Positions 1 to 5,275 of a DNA stretch of 7,963 nt are shown in pieces. Under the pieces are notes generated by a model. It had not been told where the DNA came from and searched no databases. It was given only the letters and a program-made list of their open reading frames with translations. The position numbers and the translations under genes were made by a program. Source of the DNA: Actinomycetota bacterium (GTDB lineage: Bacteria; Actinomycetota; Actinomycetes; Streptosporangiales; Streptosporangiaceae); contig PMST01000563.1 in assembly GCA_003168295.1 (NCBI GenBank), positions 1-7,963 of the forward strand, in the 5' to 3' direction. Each line of letters begins with the position of its first letter. Position 1 is the stretch's first letter.

Positions 1-213
1 GACCGGTACGTGGTGATGCCGGGGCAGGCCCTGGCCTACCTGACTGGGAAGCTCGAGATCCTGCGGCTGCGGGAGGAGGCCAGGGAGCGGCTGGGGGCGG
101 GGTTCTCGCTGCCCGCGTTCCACGCGGCCATCCTGGACCACGGTTCGCTGCCGATGCCGGCCCTGGCCGGCAGCATCGGGAACTGGCTGGATGCCGCCGC
201 GCCGCGGCCCTGA
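1..213 (+). CDS. DUF885 family protein, C-terminal end (5' partial)
   Basis: The frame is open from the first base and stops with TGA, giving the last 70 residues of a longer protein. The tail contains the block MPGQALAYLTGKLEILRLRE, then a helical stretch, LGAGFSLPAFHAAIL and GSLPMPAL. This order is typical of the C-terminus of DUF885 proteins, which are probable metal-dependent carboxypeptidase-like hydrolases of about 550-600 residues. In that family the MPGQA-Y segment lies near the end of the protein, after the catalytic HExxH region, which is outside this window. An internal ATG at position 10 is not the real start. The gene converges on the M50-like peptidase, with only 28 bases between the two stops. 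The family call is from remembered conserved blocks; the substrate is unknown. Confidence 0.75.
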   Translation, partial: DRYVVMPGQALAYLTGKLEILRLREEARERLGAGFSLPAFHAAILDHGSLPMPALAGSIGNWLDAAAPRP

Positions 214-251
214 TCAGTGCCGCAGGAGTCAGTGCCGCGGCTCAGTGCCGC
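214..251. repeat. Three copies of TCAGTGCCGC at the DUF885/peptidase junction
   Basis: TCAGTGCCGC occurs at 214-223, 229-238 and 242-251, with starts 15 and 13 bases apart. The third copy includes the peptidase stop codon and its last Leu-Arg-His codons. The other two copies would supply the same CGGCACTGA ending on the minus strand. The unit also touches the DUF885 stop. Confidence 0.8.
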
Positions 252-928
252 AGGACCAGCATGCTGCCGCCGACGGCGACCGCGGCCAGCGTGGCTGCCA
301 GCCAGAACAGGAACCACAGCAGGTGCGGGATACCGGTGAGGCTGCGGAGATTTGCCCCGTCACTTGAGGTCACGCCGATCTCGACGACCCTGCGTACCGC
401 GGAGAGCAGAAGCAGCCAGGTGATCCCATAGGAGGCCCCGAGCTGGGCCCCCGCGGGGGTGAGATGAACAACGAGAAAGACCACGCCGCCGACGAGGATG
501 ACGGTGATCAGGCCGAAGGACCTTCGGAGCCCGATCAGCAGGATGCCGAGGAGGAAAAGCAATACCCACAGCACGGCCACGACATGTCCGAACTCGATGA
601 GCCGCGCGGCCCCGAGCCCGAAAAGGCTCGGGCCGACGTAGCCGACGAAAGCCACGATGACGTTGCCCAGGCAACCCCCGCCGGTGGCGAACGAGGTTGC
701 GCCCGTCGCGTCCGCGTGCAGCTCTATGCCGCTGACGTTGCGGAAGAGCAGCGACCCGAGCACCGCGTGAGCCCCCTCGTGCGCCATCACCGTGCCATGG
801 CGGATGATTCGCCAGCCCACGTCGAGCACGATCACCACGAACGCGGCCAAGCCAATACCCGCGGCGGCCGCTTCCGATAGCGGGTGCTGGGTCAGGCTCA
901 CCTTTGTGACGATAAATCCATGTTTCAA
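242..928 (-). CDS. M50B-like integral membrane zinc metallopeptidase
   Basis: The product is a hydrophobic protein with about six predicted membrane segments and the zinc-protease motif HEGAH (HExxH) at about residues 50-54, just after the first helix. It is followed by SGIELHADATGATSF, a block typical of the actinobacterial M50B-like family (PF13398 type). Near the C-terminus, SSDGANLRSLTGIPHLLW resembles the family's third-ligand region, with Asp as the probable ligand. Such proteins are predicted membrane-embedded proteases, but their substrates are largely unknown. The start is uncertain. TTG at 928 has GGAGG 11 bases upstream and gives an N-terminus of usual length. GTG at 982 adds 18 residues without a visible ribosome-binding site, and GTG at 901 also lacks one. 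The gene diverges from the nitrilase gene. Its last codons and stop lie in a small triplicated repeat. Confidence 0.85.
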   Translation of the reverse strand: MKHGFIVTKVSLTQHPLSEAAAAGIGLAAFVVIVLDVGWRIIRHGTVMAHEGAHAVLGSLLFRNVSGIELHADATGATSFATGGGCLGNVIVAFVGYVGPSLFGLGAARLIEFGHVVAVLWVLLFLLGILLIGLRRSFGLITVILVGGVVFLVVHLTPAGAQLGASYGITWLLLLSAVRRVVEIGVTSSDGANLRSLTGIPHLLWFLFWLAATLAAVAVGGSMLVLRH

Positions 929-1001
929 GGGATGTCTATCCTCCGGCTCGGGGATGCCGACCCTCGGCGATGGCTTTGCCACCGGATGGCAGGATTATGG
1001 G

Positions 1002-1706
1002 ATGCGAGCGCCGCTTAGCCTGGCCGTCGCCCAGCCTGAGTGCGTGCCGGGCGACGCGCGAGCCAACGGGGTAATCCACGCGCGGGCGGTGGCGGACGCG
1101 CGGGCTCGCCTCGTCGTTTTCCCCGAGCTGTCGCTGACCGGGTACGAGCTTGACGCTGACCTGGTCGAGCCCGGCGACACCGCACTGGATCCGGTCGTGG
1201 CGGCGTGCGCGTCGACGGGGTCGATGGCGCTGGTCGGCGCGCCGATCCCGGGTCCGGGGGGACGCGCGTACATTGCCATGCTCGAGGTCAGCCCCGGCGG
1301 GGTGGCGGTGCTGTATCGCAAGCAGTGGATAGGCGGCGATGAGGCCGTCCGGTTCAGCCCCGGTGACGAGCCGACGGTGTTCGAGGTGGACGGCTGGCGC
1401 CTCGGGGTGGGCATCTGCCGGGACACCGGCATCGGCGAACACGTCGAGCGGATGGCCGGGCTGGAAATCGACGCTTACCTGGCCGGGCTGGTGCACCGGT
1501 CCGACGAGCTTGCGGAGCAGGAGCGGCGCGCGGTCTCGATCGCCGGGCGCTGCCGGGCGTACGTCGCCTTCGCCAGTTTTGCCGGGGCTACCGGCGGCGG
1601 GTACCAGCACACGGCCGGATCGTCGGCTATCTGGTCGCCCGCCGCTGAGGTGCTCGCGCAGGCTGGGACGATGCCGGGTGACCTGGCCCGGGCCACGCTC
1701 GTCTAG
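1002..1706 (+). CDS. Carbon-nitrogen hydrolase (nitrilase superfamily)
   Basis: This 234-residue cytoplasmic enzyme has the complete nitrilase-superfamily catalytic set: Glu42 in VVFPELSLTGY, Lys107 in VLYRKQW, Glu114 in GGDEAVRFSPG and Cys139 in LGVGICRD. Family members hydrolyse amide or nitrile C-N bonds through a cysteine thioester. The short single-domain form and the FPELSLTGYE segment suggest an aliphatic amidase or omega-amidase-like enzyme, but the substrate cannot be read from the sequence. ATG 1002 is chosen because AGGA at 991-994 is 7 bases upstream and the protein then begins directly with the first beta strand (LSLAVAQPE). The frame is open upstream to at least ATG 792, but that extension overlaps the divergent peptidase gene and matches no family segment. 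The gene converges on the small cysteine-rich gene. Confidence 0.9.
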   Translation: MRAPLSLAVAQPECVPGDARANGVIHARAVADARARLVVFPELSLTGYELDADLVEPGDTALDPVVAACASTGSMALVGAPIPGPGGRAYIAMLEVSPGGVAVLYRKQWIGGDEAVRFSPGDEPTVFEVDGWRLGVGICRDTGIGEHVERMAGLEIDAYLAGLVHRSDELAEQERRAVSIAGRCRAYVAFASFAGATGGGYQHTAGSSAIWSPAAEVLAQAGTMPGDLARATLV

Positions 1707-1760
1707 CCGCTGCGGCCCGCTGGCCGCCTGGGCCTGCTGGGCGCTGCGGCTTGGTCCTGG

Positions 1761-2111
1761 CTAGGCCAGTTCGGCGACGCCTTGGGCTACGGCGCACGGC
1801 GCGCACAGGCGCACGTCGACGGCGCTTTCCGCGTCGGTGCTGAGGTGGCGGGTGATCACCGCGTGCTGGTCGCAGACCCCGACGTCGGCCGGATGCGACC
1901 TGGCGCAGTCGCAGTCGCAGTCGCGCCGGGCGAACAGGGGCGAGATGCGCCAGCTTTCCAGTACCGCGCGGACCGCTGGGTCGGTGGCAAGCTTGTGGAA
2001 GGCCTCGGCGGTGATCGCCGCCGTCCGGTCTGCCCACTCGGTCGCCACCGTCGTCGCGGCCTCCCAGGCCGCGGCCAACTGCCGCATCGGGTTGTCTCGG
2101 TTGCTGCTCAC
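1761..2111 (-). CDS. Small cysteine-rich protein of unknown function
   Basis: I do not recognise a family. The product is about 116 residues. The first 60 are helical and acidic/alanine-rich (AAAWEAATTVATEWADRTAA). A cysteine-rich half follows: DCDCDC at about 65-69, a His at about 73, C-x2-H in VCDQHAV at about 80-83, and CAPC at about 103-106. This arrangement could bind zinc or another metal. That is inference, not a recognised zinc-ribbon signature. The DCDCDC run is encoded by three perfect copies of a hexanucleotide. Two adjacent GTG codons (2114 and 2111) can start it, with AGGA 5 and 8 bases upstream respectively; 2111 has the more usual spacing. It diverges from the TetR gene with about 160 bases between starts, so it is the nearest candidate target of that regulator. 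Confidence 0.65.
   Translation of the reverse strand: MSSNRDNPMRQLAAAWEAATTVATEWADRTAAITAEAFHKLATDPAVRAVLESWRISPLFARRDCDCDCARSHPADVGVCDQHAVITRHLSTDAESAVDVRLCAPCAVAQGVAELA
1905..1922. repeat. Three tandem GCAGTC hexamers inside the cysteine-rich gene
   Basis: GCAGTC occurs three times in succession on the plus strand (1905-1910, 1911-1916, 1917-1922). On the coding minus strand it gives alternating Asp and Cys codons, producing DCDCDC. A change in copy number would stay in frame and alter the number of cysteines. Confidence 0.8.
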
Positions 2112-2141
2112 CACCCCATCCTCTCACCCGGGGGCCGTGGT

Positions 2142-2159
2142 GACCAGCGGGGTTTGGTC
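2142..2159. promoter_or_regulatory. Candidate TetR-type operator between divergent genes
   Basis: There is an interrupted inverted repeat, GACCA at 2142-2146 and TGGTC at 2155-2159, separated by 8 bases (18 bp overall). It lies between the divergent cysteine-rich gene and the TetR gene. The GACC/GGTC arms resemble the half-sites known for LmrA/YxaF-type TetR regulators. Five-base arms can occur by chance in a region this GC-rich, so confidence is low. Confidence 0.3.
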
Positions 2160-2199
2160 GGCATTGGGCTCGTTGTACCGTTCGCGGCCGCGCGGGAAC

Positions 2200-2228
2200 C
2201 TGGCCGCCGGGCCGGGCGAGCCTAGGAT
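2200..2228 (+). promoter_or_regulatory. Possible promoter of the TetR gene
   Basis: TAGGAT at 2223-2228 is a good actinomycete -10 hexamer. The -35 position 17 bases upstream reads CTGGCC, which is a weak match. Transcription would begin near 2235 and leave a leader of about 37 bases containing GGAAGG before the ATG. A short palindrome, CTGA-G-TCAG, lies just downstream of the hexamer. Confidence 0.3.
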
Positions 2229-2271
2229 CTGAGTCAGTCAGCAAGCCCTCGGCCGACGGAAGGTGGCGGTG

Positions 2272-2844
2272 ATGGCGCGCAGCGTACGAGAGCAGATGGT
2301 GGACAGCGCCGTCATCTTGCTGGCCAAGCACGGCCTGGACGGCACCTCCTTCACCGAGGTGCTCAGCGCGTCCGGCGCGCCGCGCGGGTCCATCTACCAT
2401 CACTTCCCCGGCGGCAAGGACGAGCTGATCGCCGCGGCGATCGAGGTGGCGGGCGGCCGGGCGGTGGCGCTGCTGTGGAGTTTCGAGGGGCGCAGCCCGG
2501 TGGAGATCGTGGACGGGTTCTTTGCGATGTGGCGGGCGGTGCTGGAACGGTCGCAGTTCTCCGCCGGGTGTTCGGTGCTGGCGGTGACGGTGGCGGGAAG
2601 TAACGGGAGTTCGGGTGATGCTGACGGGCTGTTGCGGGCGGCGGGGCAGGTCTTCCGGAGCTGGCAGTCGGCGCTCGCGGCGGTGCTGACGGCCGGCGGC
2701 GTTCCGGCCGAGGCCGCTGAGCCGTTCGCCACGTTGATGATCGCGGCGAGTGAGGGCGCGGTCGCGCTGAGCCGAGCCGAGCAGGGTTACGGGCCGTTTG
2801 ACGCGGTCCATCAGGTGCTGCGCGACCAGGCTGGCCGCTTCTAG
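2272..2844 (+). CDS. TetR/AcrR family transcriptional regulator (LmrA/YxaF-like)
   Basis: This 190-residue DNA-binding repressor has an N-terminal TetR domain (about residues 5-55). It includes MVDSAVILLAKHGLDGTSFT, then the recognition helix region SASGAPRGSIYHHFPGGKDEL with the family's Y-H-F signature. The C-terminal ligand domain contains FSAGCSVLAVTVAG, seen in the LmrA/YxaF branch, whose members often control drug-efflux or quinone-responsive genes. ATG 2272 is preferred because GGAAGG at 2258-2263 is 8 bases upstream; an in-frame GTG at 2263 overlaps that site. No transporter lies next to it. It diverges from the small cysteine-rich gene and ends 4 bases before the stop of the convergent membrane protein. 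Its ligand and targets are unknown. Confidence 0.92.
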   Translation: MARSVREQMVDSAVILLAKHGLDGTSFTEVLSASGAPRGSIYHHFPGGKDELIAAAIEVAGGRAVALLWSFEGRSPVEIVDGFFAMWRAVLERSQFSAGCSVLAVTVAGSNGSSGDADGLLRAAGQVFRSWQSALAAVLTAGGVPAEAAEPFATLMIAASEGAVALSRAEQGYGPFDAVHQVLRDQAGRF

Positions 2845-2848
2845 GCTG

Positions 2849-3460
2849 CTAGGTCTGAGGCTGGCCCTGGGACATTCCCCAGCTGTCGGGCACGGTGCTG
2901 TAGCCACCGCCGCTGTAGGTGGAGAACTCCGAGCCCAGCGAGGAGGATGACAAGCCTTGGCCGGCCTTGAGGGCGGCCAGGATGCCGGTGTAACTGGGGC
3001 GGTGCAGATAGGTAACGGTCGCCGCGACGCCGTCCTGGACGGTCGGGTAGGAGTACAGGTAGTAGCCGCCGCCCTCGCTCCTGATCGGCGTCCCGCCGTA
3101 GCCGGGCTGGCTGACATTGATCGGGTTGTCGGCGCCGACGATGCCGCTCGGCGGGGAGCCGGCCTCGTTCTGCATCCAGTAGCCCATCGAGGAGATATTC
3201 GCCGCGGTGAGCGGATCGCCGAGCGCGGTCAGGATCGCCTTAGACCAGGCCAGCTCGTTAGCTCCCCTGGGCGTCTGATTCTCGGCCGTATTGGTCGCCG
3301 GCGCTGACCCCGATGTGAGCGCAAAGCCGACCGCGATGCCTGCTATCACTATGACAGCGACCAGGCCGACGAACCAACGAAATCGTGTCCGCGCCCTCCC
3401 CCGGGCGCGGGATTGACCTTGGCCATACGGAGTGTGCCGACCCTCACGCAACGGCTGCAC
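2849..3460 (-). CDS. Membrane-anchored lysozyme-like (peptidoglycan hydrolase-like) protein
   Basis: The 203-residue product has a basic cytoplasmic N-terminus (many Arg, residues 1-29), one membrane helix at about 30-50 (FVGLVAVIVIAGIAVGFALT), a Ser/Thr/Asn linker, and an extracytoplasmic domain from about 68 to 185. The domain order is WSKAILTALGDPLTAANI, then WMQNEAG, NPINVSQPG, YSYPTVQDGVAATVTYL, then YTGILAALKAG. This matches a small lysozyme/transglycosylase-like fold common in actinobacteria and their phages. Glu99 in WMQNEAG is the natural candidate for the catalytic acid. The function is inferred as peptidoglycan cleavage or binding. The GTG start at 3460 has GAGG 10 bases upstream. 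The gene diverges from the tautomerase and converges tightly on the TetR gene. Confidence 0.75.
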   Translation of the reverse strand: MQPLREGRHTPYGQGQSRARGRARTRFRWFVGLVAVIVIAGIAVGFALTSGSAPATNTAENQTPRGANELAWSKAILTALGDPLTAANISSMGYWMQNEAGSPPSGIVGADNPINVSQPGYGGTPIRSEGGGYYLYSYPTVQDGVAATVTYLHRPSYTGILAALKAGQGLSSSSLGSEFSTYSGGGYSTVPDSWGMSQGQPQT

Positions 3461-3603
3461 CAGCTTCTCACCTCGTGAACATAAGTCGCCGCGGCCTGGT
3501 TGGGCCTCAGGTGCGGCGAGCCTGCAGCCTGTCCTTACTGAGGGTTAACGCGACAATGGGTACATAACCTTCCCTGCCGCCGGCACCGCTCGCTGCTCGT
3601 GAT

Positions 3604-3629
3604 TTGACTATGACGATCGTCATAGTCAA
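3604..3629. promoter_or_regulatory. Perfect 26-bp palindrome, probable operator of the tautomerase gene
   Basis: The left half TTGACTATGACGA is followed immediately by its exact reverse complement, giving 13 matched base pairs with no spacer, centred between 3616 and 3617. It lies 49 bases before the tautomerase start and covers the proposed -35 hexamer and spacer. Perfect symmetry of this size is what a dimeric repressor of the TetR, MarR or GntR type binds. The cognate regulator is not identified. No second copy of the half-site was seen in the window. Confidence 0.7.
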
Positions 3630-3633
3630 GGAT
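3604..3633 (+). promoter_or_regulatory. Probable promoter of the tautomerase gene
   Basis: TTGACT at 3604-3609 is a near-consensus -35 hexamer. AAGGAT at 3628-3633, 18 bases downstream, is close to the actinomycete TAGGAT -10. Transcription would start near 3640, giving a leader of about 39 bases that carries the GGGAGG ribosome-binding site. The promoter is almost wholly contained in the palindrome, so a bound repressor would block polymerase. Confidence 0.5.
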
Positions 3634-3678
3634 GTGAGCACGCGATGCGAGACACGCATCAGACCGCGGGAGGCCGCC

Positions 3679-4143
3679 ATGCCCATGATCGATGCCTACG
3701 CCAGCGCTGGCACGTTCGCCGACAAGCACAAGCTGGCGGTGGACCTGGCCAGCACGCTGATGCGTATCGAGCAGGTGCCGGACATCCCGATGTTCCGCAA
3801 GAACACGGCGGCGTTCGTGCACGAGATGCCGTCCGACTCGCTGTCCAACGTGGACGGGGACAGCAGCTACGTGCGGGTCCAGGTGCTGACCAACGCGGGC
3901 GCGCTCGACCGGGACAAGCAACTCCAGGTGGTGCGGCAGTTCACCGACATCGTCGCCGAAGCCGCGGGCGACCCGGGGCTGGTCGACCGGACCTGGGTGC
4001 TGATCACCGAGGCACCGGACGGCGGATGGGGGCTGGCCGGGCACGCCAACACCAACGCCGAGCTCATCGCCGCGGCGCGAGCCCAGATCGCCGAGCTGTC
4101 GGCAGTGAAGGGGGCAGCGGAGGTGGGTGGGGCCTCGGACTAG
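3679..4143 (+). CDS. Tautomerase family protein (4-oxalocrotonate tautomerase-like)
   Basis: The protein has 154 residues and begins Met-Pro. After removal of Met, proline becomes the N-terminal residue, which is the catalytic base in the tautomerase superfamily. The start at ATG 3679 is supported both by this proline and by GGGAGG at 3668-3673, 5 bases upstream. An in-frame upstream ATG at 3610 lies inside the palindrome and would bury the proline. The length corresponds to two fused beta-alpha-beta units: one from about 2-50 (MIDAYASAGTF, DLASTLMRIEQVPDIPMFRKNTAAFVHE) and one from about 62-135 (VRVQVLTNAGALDRDKQ, TWVLITEAPDGGWG). Such enzymes interconvert keto and enol forms, and the natural substrate here is unknown. 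No aromatic catabolism genes are nearby. Confidence 0.9.
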   Translation: MPMIDAYASAGTFADKHKLAVDLASTLMRIEQVPDIPMFRKNTAAFVHEMPSDSLSNVDGDSSYVRVQVLTNAGALDRDKQLQVVRQFTDIVAEAAGDPGLVDRTWVLITEAPDGGWGLAGHANTNAELIAAARAQIAELSAVKGAAEVGGASD

Positions 4144-4193
4144 GGCGACCAGGGCGCCGACCAGCGCGACGGGGACCTGAACGCCTGCTGGCC

Positions 4194-4222
4194 TTGGCGC
4201 GCGGGATCGGTTGGGCCAGGAT
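4194..4222 (+). promoter_or_regulatory. Possible promoter of the BFN-domain gene
   Basis: TTGGCG at 4194-4199 and CAGGAT at 4217-4222 are separated by 17 bases. This would start transcription near 4229 and leave a 25-base leader with AGGAGGGG before GTG 4254. It suggests that the BFN gene can be expressed independently of the operator-controlled tautomerase 110 bases upstream. The hexamers are imperfect. Confidence 0.35.
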
Positions 4223-4253
4223 GGTCAGGGATGCCCATCGAGGAGGGGTGGTC

Positions 4254-4640
4254 GTGACTGCGGCTGCGGACGTCGGTTTCGTGGAGATGCGGCTCGGCAA
4301 GGTGGTCGGGGTCTCGATGGCGGAGGACCACCCGTCGTTCTGCGTGGTGCTTGACGCGGTGTCGGAGGACCGGCATTTGCTTATGACGATCGGCCAGACT
4401 GAGGCCTTTTATGGCTCCACCGTTGAGGTGGAGGGGGCATCAGGTGTCGAGTGGGTCGACGCCAGGCCGAGCGACGCGCTGAACCTAGTCGCGCTGGTGC
4501 CTGCGCCGATCTTGGTGGCCCACGAGGTGCTCGCAGACGCGGAGATCAAGTTGGCGGGAGACTCCCCCGAGGCCATTGGGCTGCGCCAGGCGCTGCAGTG
4601 CGAGCAGATGCCGGTTTGGCGCGGCCCAAGAGCCGGGTAG
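4254..4640 (+). CDS. Bifunctional nuclease domain (BFN/DUF151) protein, apparently missing its central segment
   Basis: The 128-residue product has the N-terminal BFN block (FVEMRLGKVVGVSMAEDHPSF, then CVVLDAVSEDRHLLMTIGQTEA, about residues 9-51). It also has the C-terminal block with the family hallmark VDARPSDALNLVAL at about 68-82 and APILVAHEVLADAE. Proteins of this family normally have about 40 residues between these blocks, including an RPMT(H/Y)-type helix and a strand. Here IGQTEAF runs directly into YGSTVEVEG. The frame stays open, so this looks like an in-frame internal deletion, not a frameshift. The family has reported DNase/RNase activity in a plant homologue; bacterial roles are unclear. 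Activity of this shortened form is doubtful. GTG 4254 follows AGGAGGGG at proper spacing; GTG 4248 overlaps that site. Confidence 0.8.
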   Translation: MTAAADVGFVEMRLGKVVGVSMAEDHPSFCVVLDAVSEDRHLLMTIGQTEAFYGSTVEVEGASGVEWVDARPSDALNLVALVPAPILVAHEVLADAEIKLAGDSPEAIGLRQALQCEQMPVWRGPRAG

Positions 4641-4674
4641 CAGCCGTGCGGCGTCACGTGAAGGCGGGGCTGGA

Positions 4675-4914
4675 TCACACCTGATGTTCGTCCCGGCCGA
4701 GCAAATCGTCGATCGCTGCCTTCCGTGCCTCCAGCTGCTCGGCGGACGGAGTGGCGCGGACGCCTGGCGCGCCATGGCGGATGAGCCGGCGCTGCCTGGC
4801 CGTCGGCCCATGGCCGGTCAGCACATGCCGCAAAGCTGAATGGCACCACCACCGGGTAGCCGCGGTCGACACGGGATTGACCGCTGCATTTACCGAACGC
4901 CGGCTCCGGTTCAT
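4675..4914 (-). CDS. Possible small hypothetical protein in an otherwise gene-free gap
   Basis: This is the only candidate gene seen in the 376-base gap between the BFN stop and the Xre control region. The ATG at 4914 has GGGAGG 4 bases upstream. The 79-residue product is unremarkable and partly Arg/His-rich in its first two thirds. It then ends in a convincing amphipathic helix, SAEQLEARKAAIDDLLGRDE. I recognise no family. It may be a true small protein, the relic C-terminus of a larger gene, or chance. It would be convergent with the BFN gene (34 bases between stops) and divergent from the Xre operon. Apart from this and a weak hairpin at about 4942-4963 (CGCAC and GTGCG arms with a 6-base loop), I see nothing in the gap. 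Confidence 0.3.
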   Translation of the reverse strand: MNRSRRSVNAAVNPVSTAATRWWCHSALRHVLTGHGPTARQRRLIRHGAPGVRATPSAEQLEARKAAIDDLLGRDEHQV

Positions 4915-5016
4915 CCTGCCTCCCGCTTGAGCACGAACCTACCCGCACTCCATGGTGCGCGGGCAGGCCACGTTCAACGGCAGAGTTCCCTCCGGTCCCC
5001 CGCCATGATTCCTGCG

Positions 5017-5065
5017 GATGTAAAGGTCCCTTGACTCCGCGAGGAAGTCAAGCTAACTTTACATC
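5017..5065. promoter_or_regulatory. Paired mirror-image operators flanking the Xre-gene promoter
   Basis: The element TGTAAAG, 4 bases, CTTGACT at 5019-5036 is repeated in exact inverted orientation as AGTCAAG, 4 bases, CTTTACA at 5046-5063, with 9 bases between them. The outer arms extend to a perfect 9-bp match (GATGTAAAG and CTTTACATC). Each element is itself an imperfect palindrome (5 of 7 positions), so each can bind a dimer. The left element covers the -35 hexamer and the right one covers the -10. The layout fits autoregulation by the Xre-type protein encoded immediately downstream. Confidence 0.7.
5031..5059 (+). promoter_or_regulatory. Promoter producing a leaderless Xre mRNA
   Basis: TTGACT at 5031-5036 and TAACTT at 5054-5059 are separated by the ideal 17 bases. 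The expected transcription start, 6-7 bases after the -10, falls at about 5065-5066, exactly on the GTG initiation codon. No Shine-Dalgarno sequence is present immediately before the GTG (the preceding bases are CTAACTTTACATC). Leaderless initiation at GTG or ATG is common in actinomycetes. Confidence 0.75.
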
Positions 5066-5275
5066 GTGCGAAACGGGATCCGAGAGCAGCGCACCCTGCG
5101 GGGGCTGTCGCAGGCGGAGCTGGCGGCGGCTGTGGGCGTGTCGCGGCAGACGGTCATCTCGATCGAGAGTGGCCGTTACCTGCCGTCGCTGCCACTGGCG
5201 TTCCGGATCGCGCACTTCTTCGACATGACGGTCGACAAGATGTTCGACCCGGAGGATGAGGTGACGGAAAGATGA
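5066..5275 (+). CDS. Compact Xre-family (Cro/CI-type) transcriptional regulator
   Basis: The 69-residue protein is essentially one HTH_3 domain: [20 protein letters not shown], then [20 protein letters not shown] with the recognition helix at about residues 25-36, then [20 protein letters not shown]. Small regulators of this type, without a ligand domain, are typically encoded directly before a membrane protein gene and often repress their own operon. The GTG start at 5066 is chosen because it begins at the first family residues and coincides with the predicted transcript start; there is no upstream alternative. The stop overlaps the start of the next gene by 4 bases (ATGA). Inferred role: autoregulator binding the paired elements at 5019-5063. 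Confidence 0.93.
   Translation: MRNGIREQRTLRGLSQAELAAAVGVSRQTVISIESGRYLPSLPLAFRIAHFFDMTVDKMFDPEDEVTER

Noticed and set aside
464..880. Long plus-strand frame rich in Asp, Glu and His over the M50-like gene
   Set aside because: It is the antisense shadow of a membrane protein gene; the composition is explained by reversed hydrophobic codons and no domain is visible.
792..1001. Upstream extension of the nitrilase frame
   Set aside because: It overlaps the divergent peptidase gene, shows no family homology, and AGGA directly precedes ATG 1002.
1703..1764. CTAGCC and GGCTAG inverted arms at the nitrilase/cysteine-rich gene junction as a terminator
   Set aside because: The arms are only 6 bases and about 50 bases apart, and consist largely of the two stop codons; too weak to call.
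1627..3117. A 496-codon minus-strand open frame, the longest in the window
   Set aside because: It crosses the nitrilase, cysteine-rich, TetR and lysozyme-like genes in the wrong frame and is Arg/Pro-rich with no domain; it is a high-GC artefact.
3461..3603. Possible riboswitch before the lysozyme-like gene, as some actinobacterial wall hydrolases have
   Set aside because: The upstream region is only about 140 bases and I could not find conserved ydaO-type core elements or a convincing paired structure.
3645..4253. Plus-strand extension of the BFN frame upstream of GTG 4254
   Set aside because: It overlaps the tautomerase in another frame, has Arg/Gly-rich shadow composition, and the ribosome-binding site selects GTG 4254.
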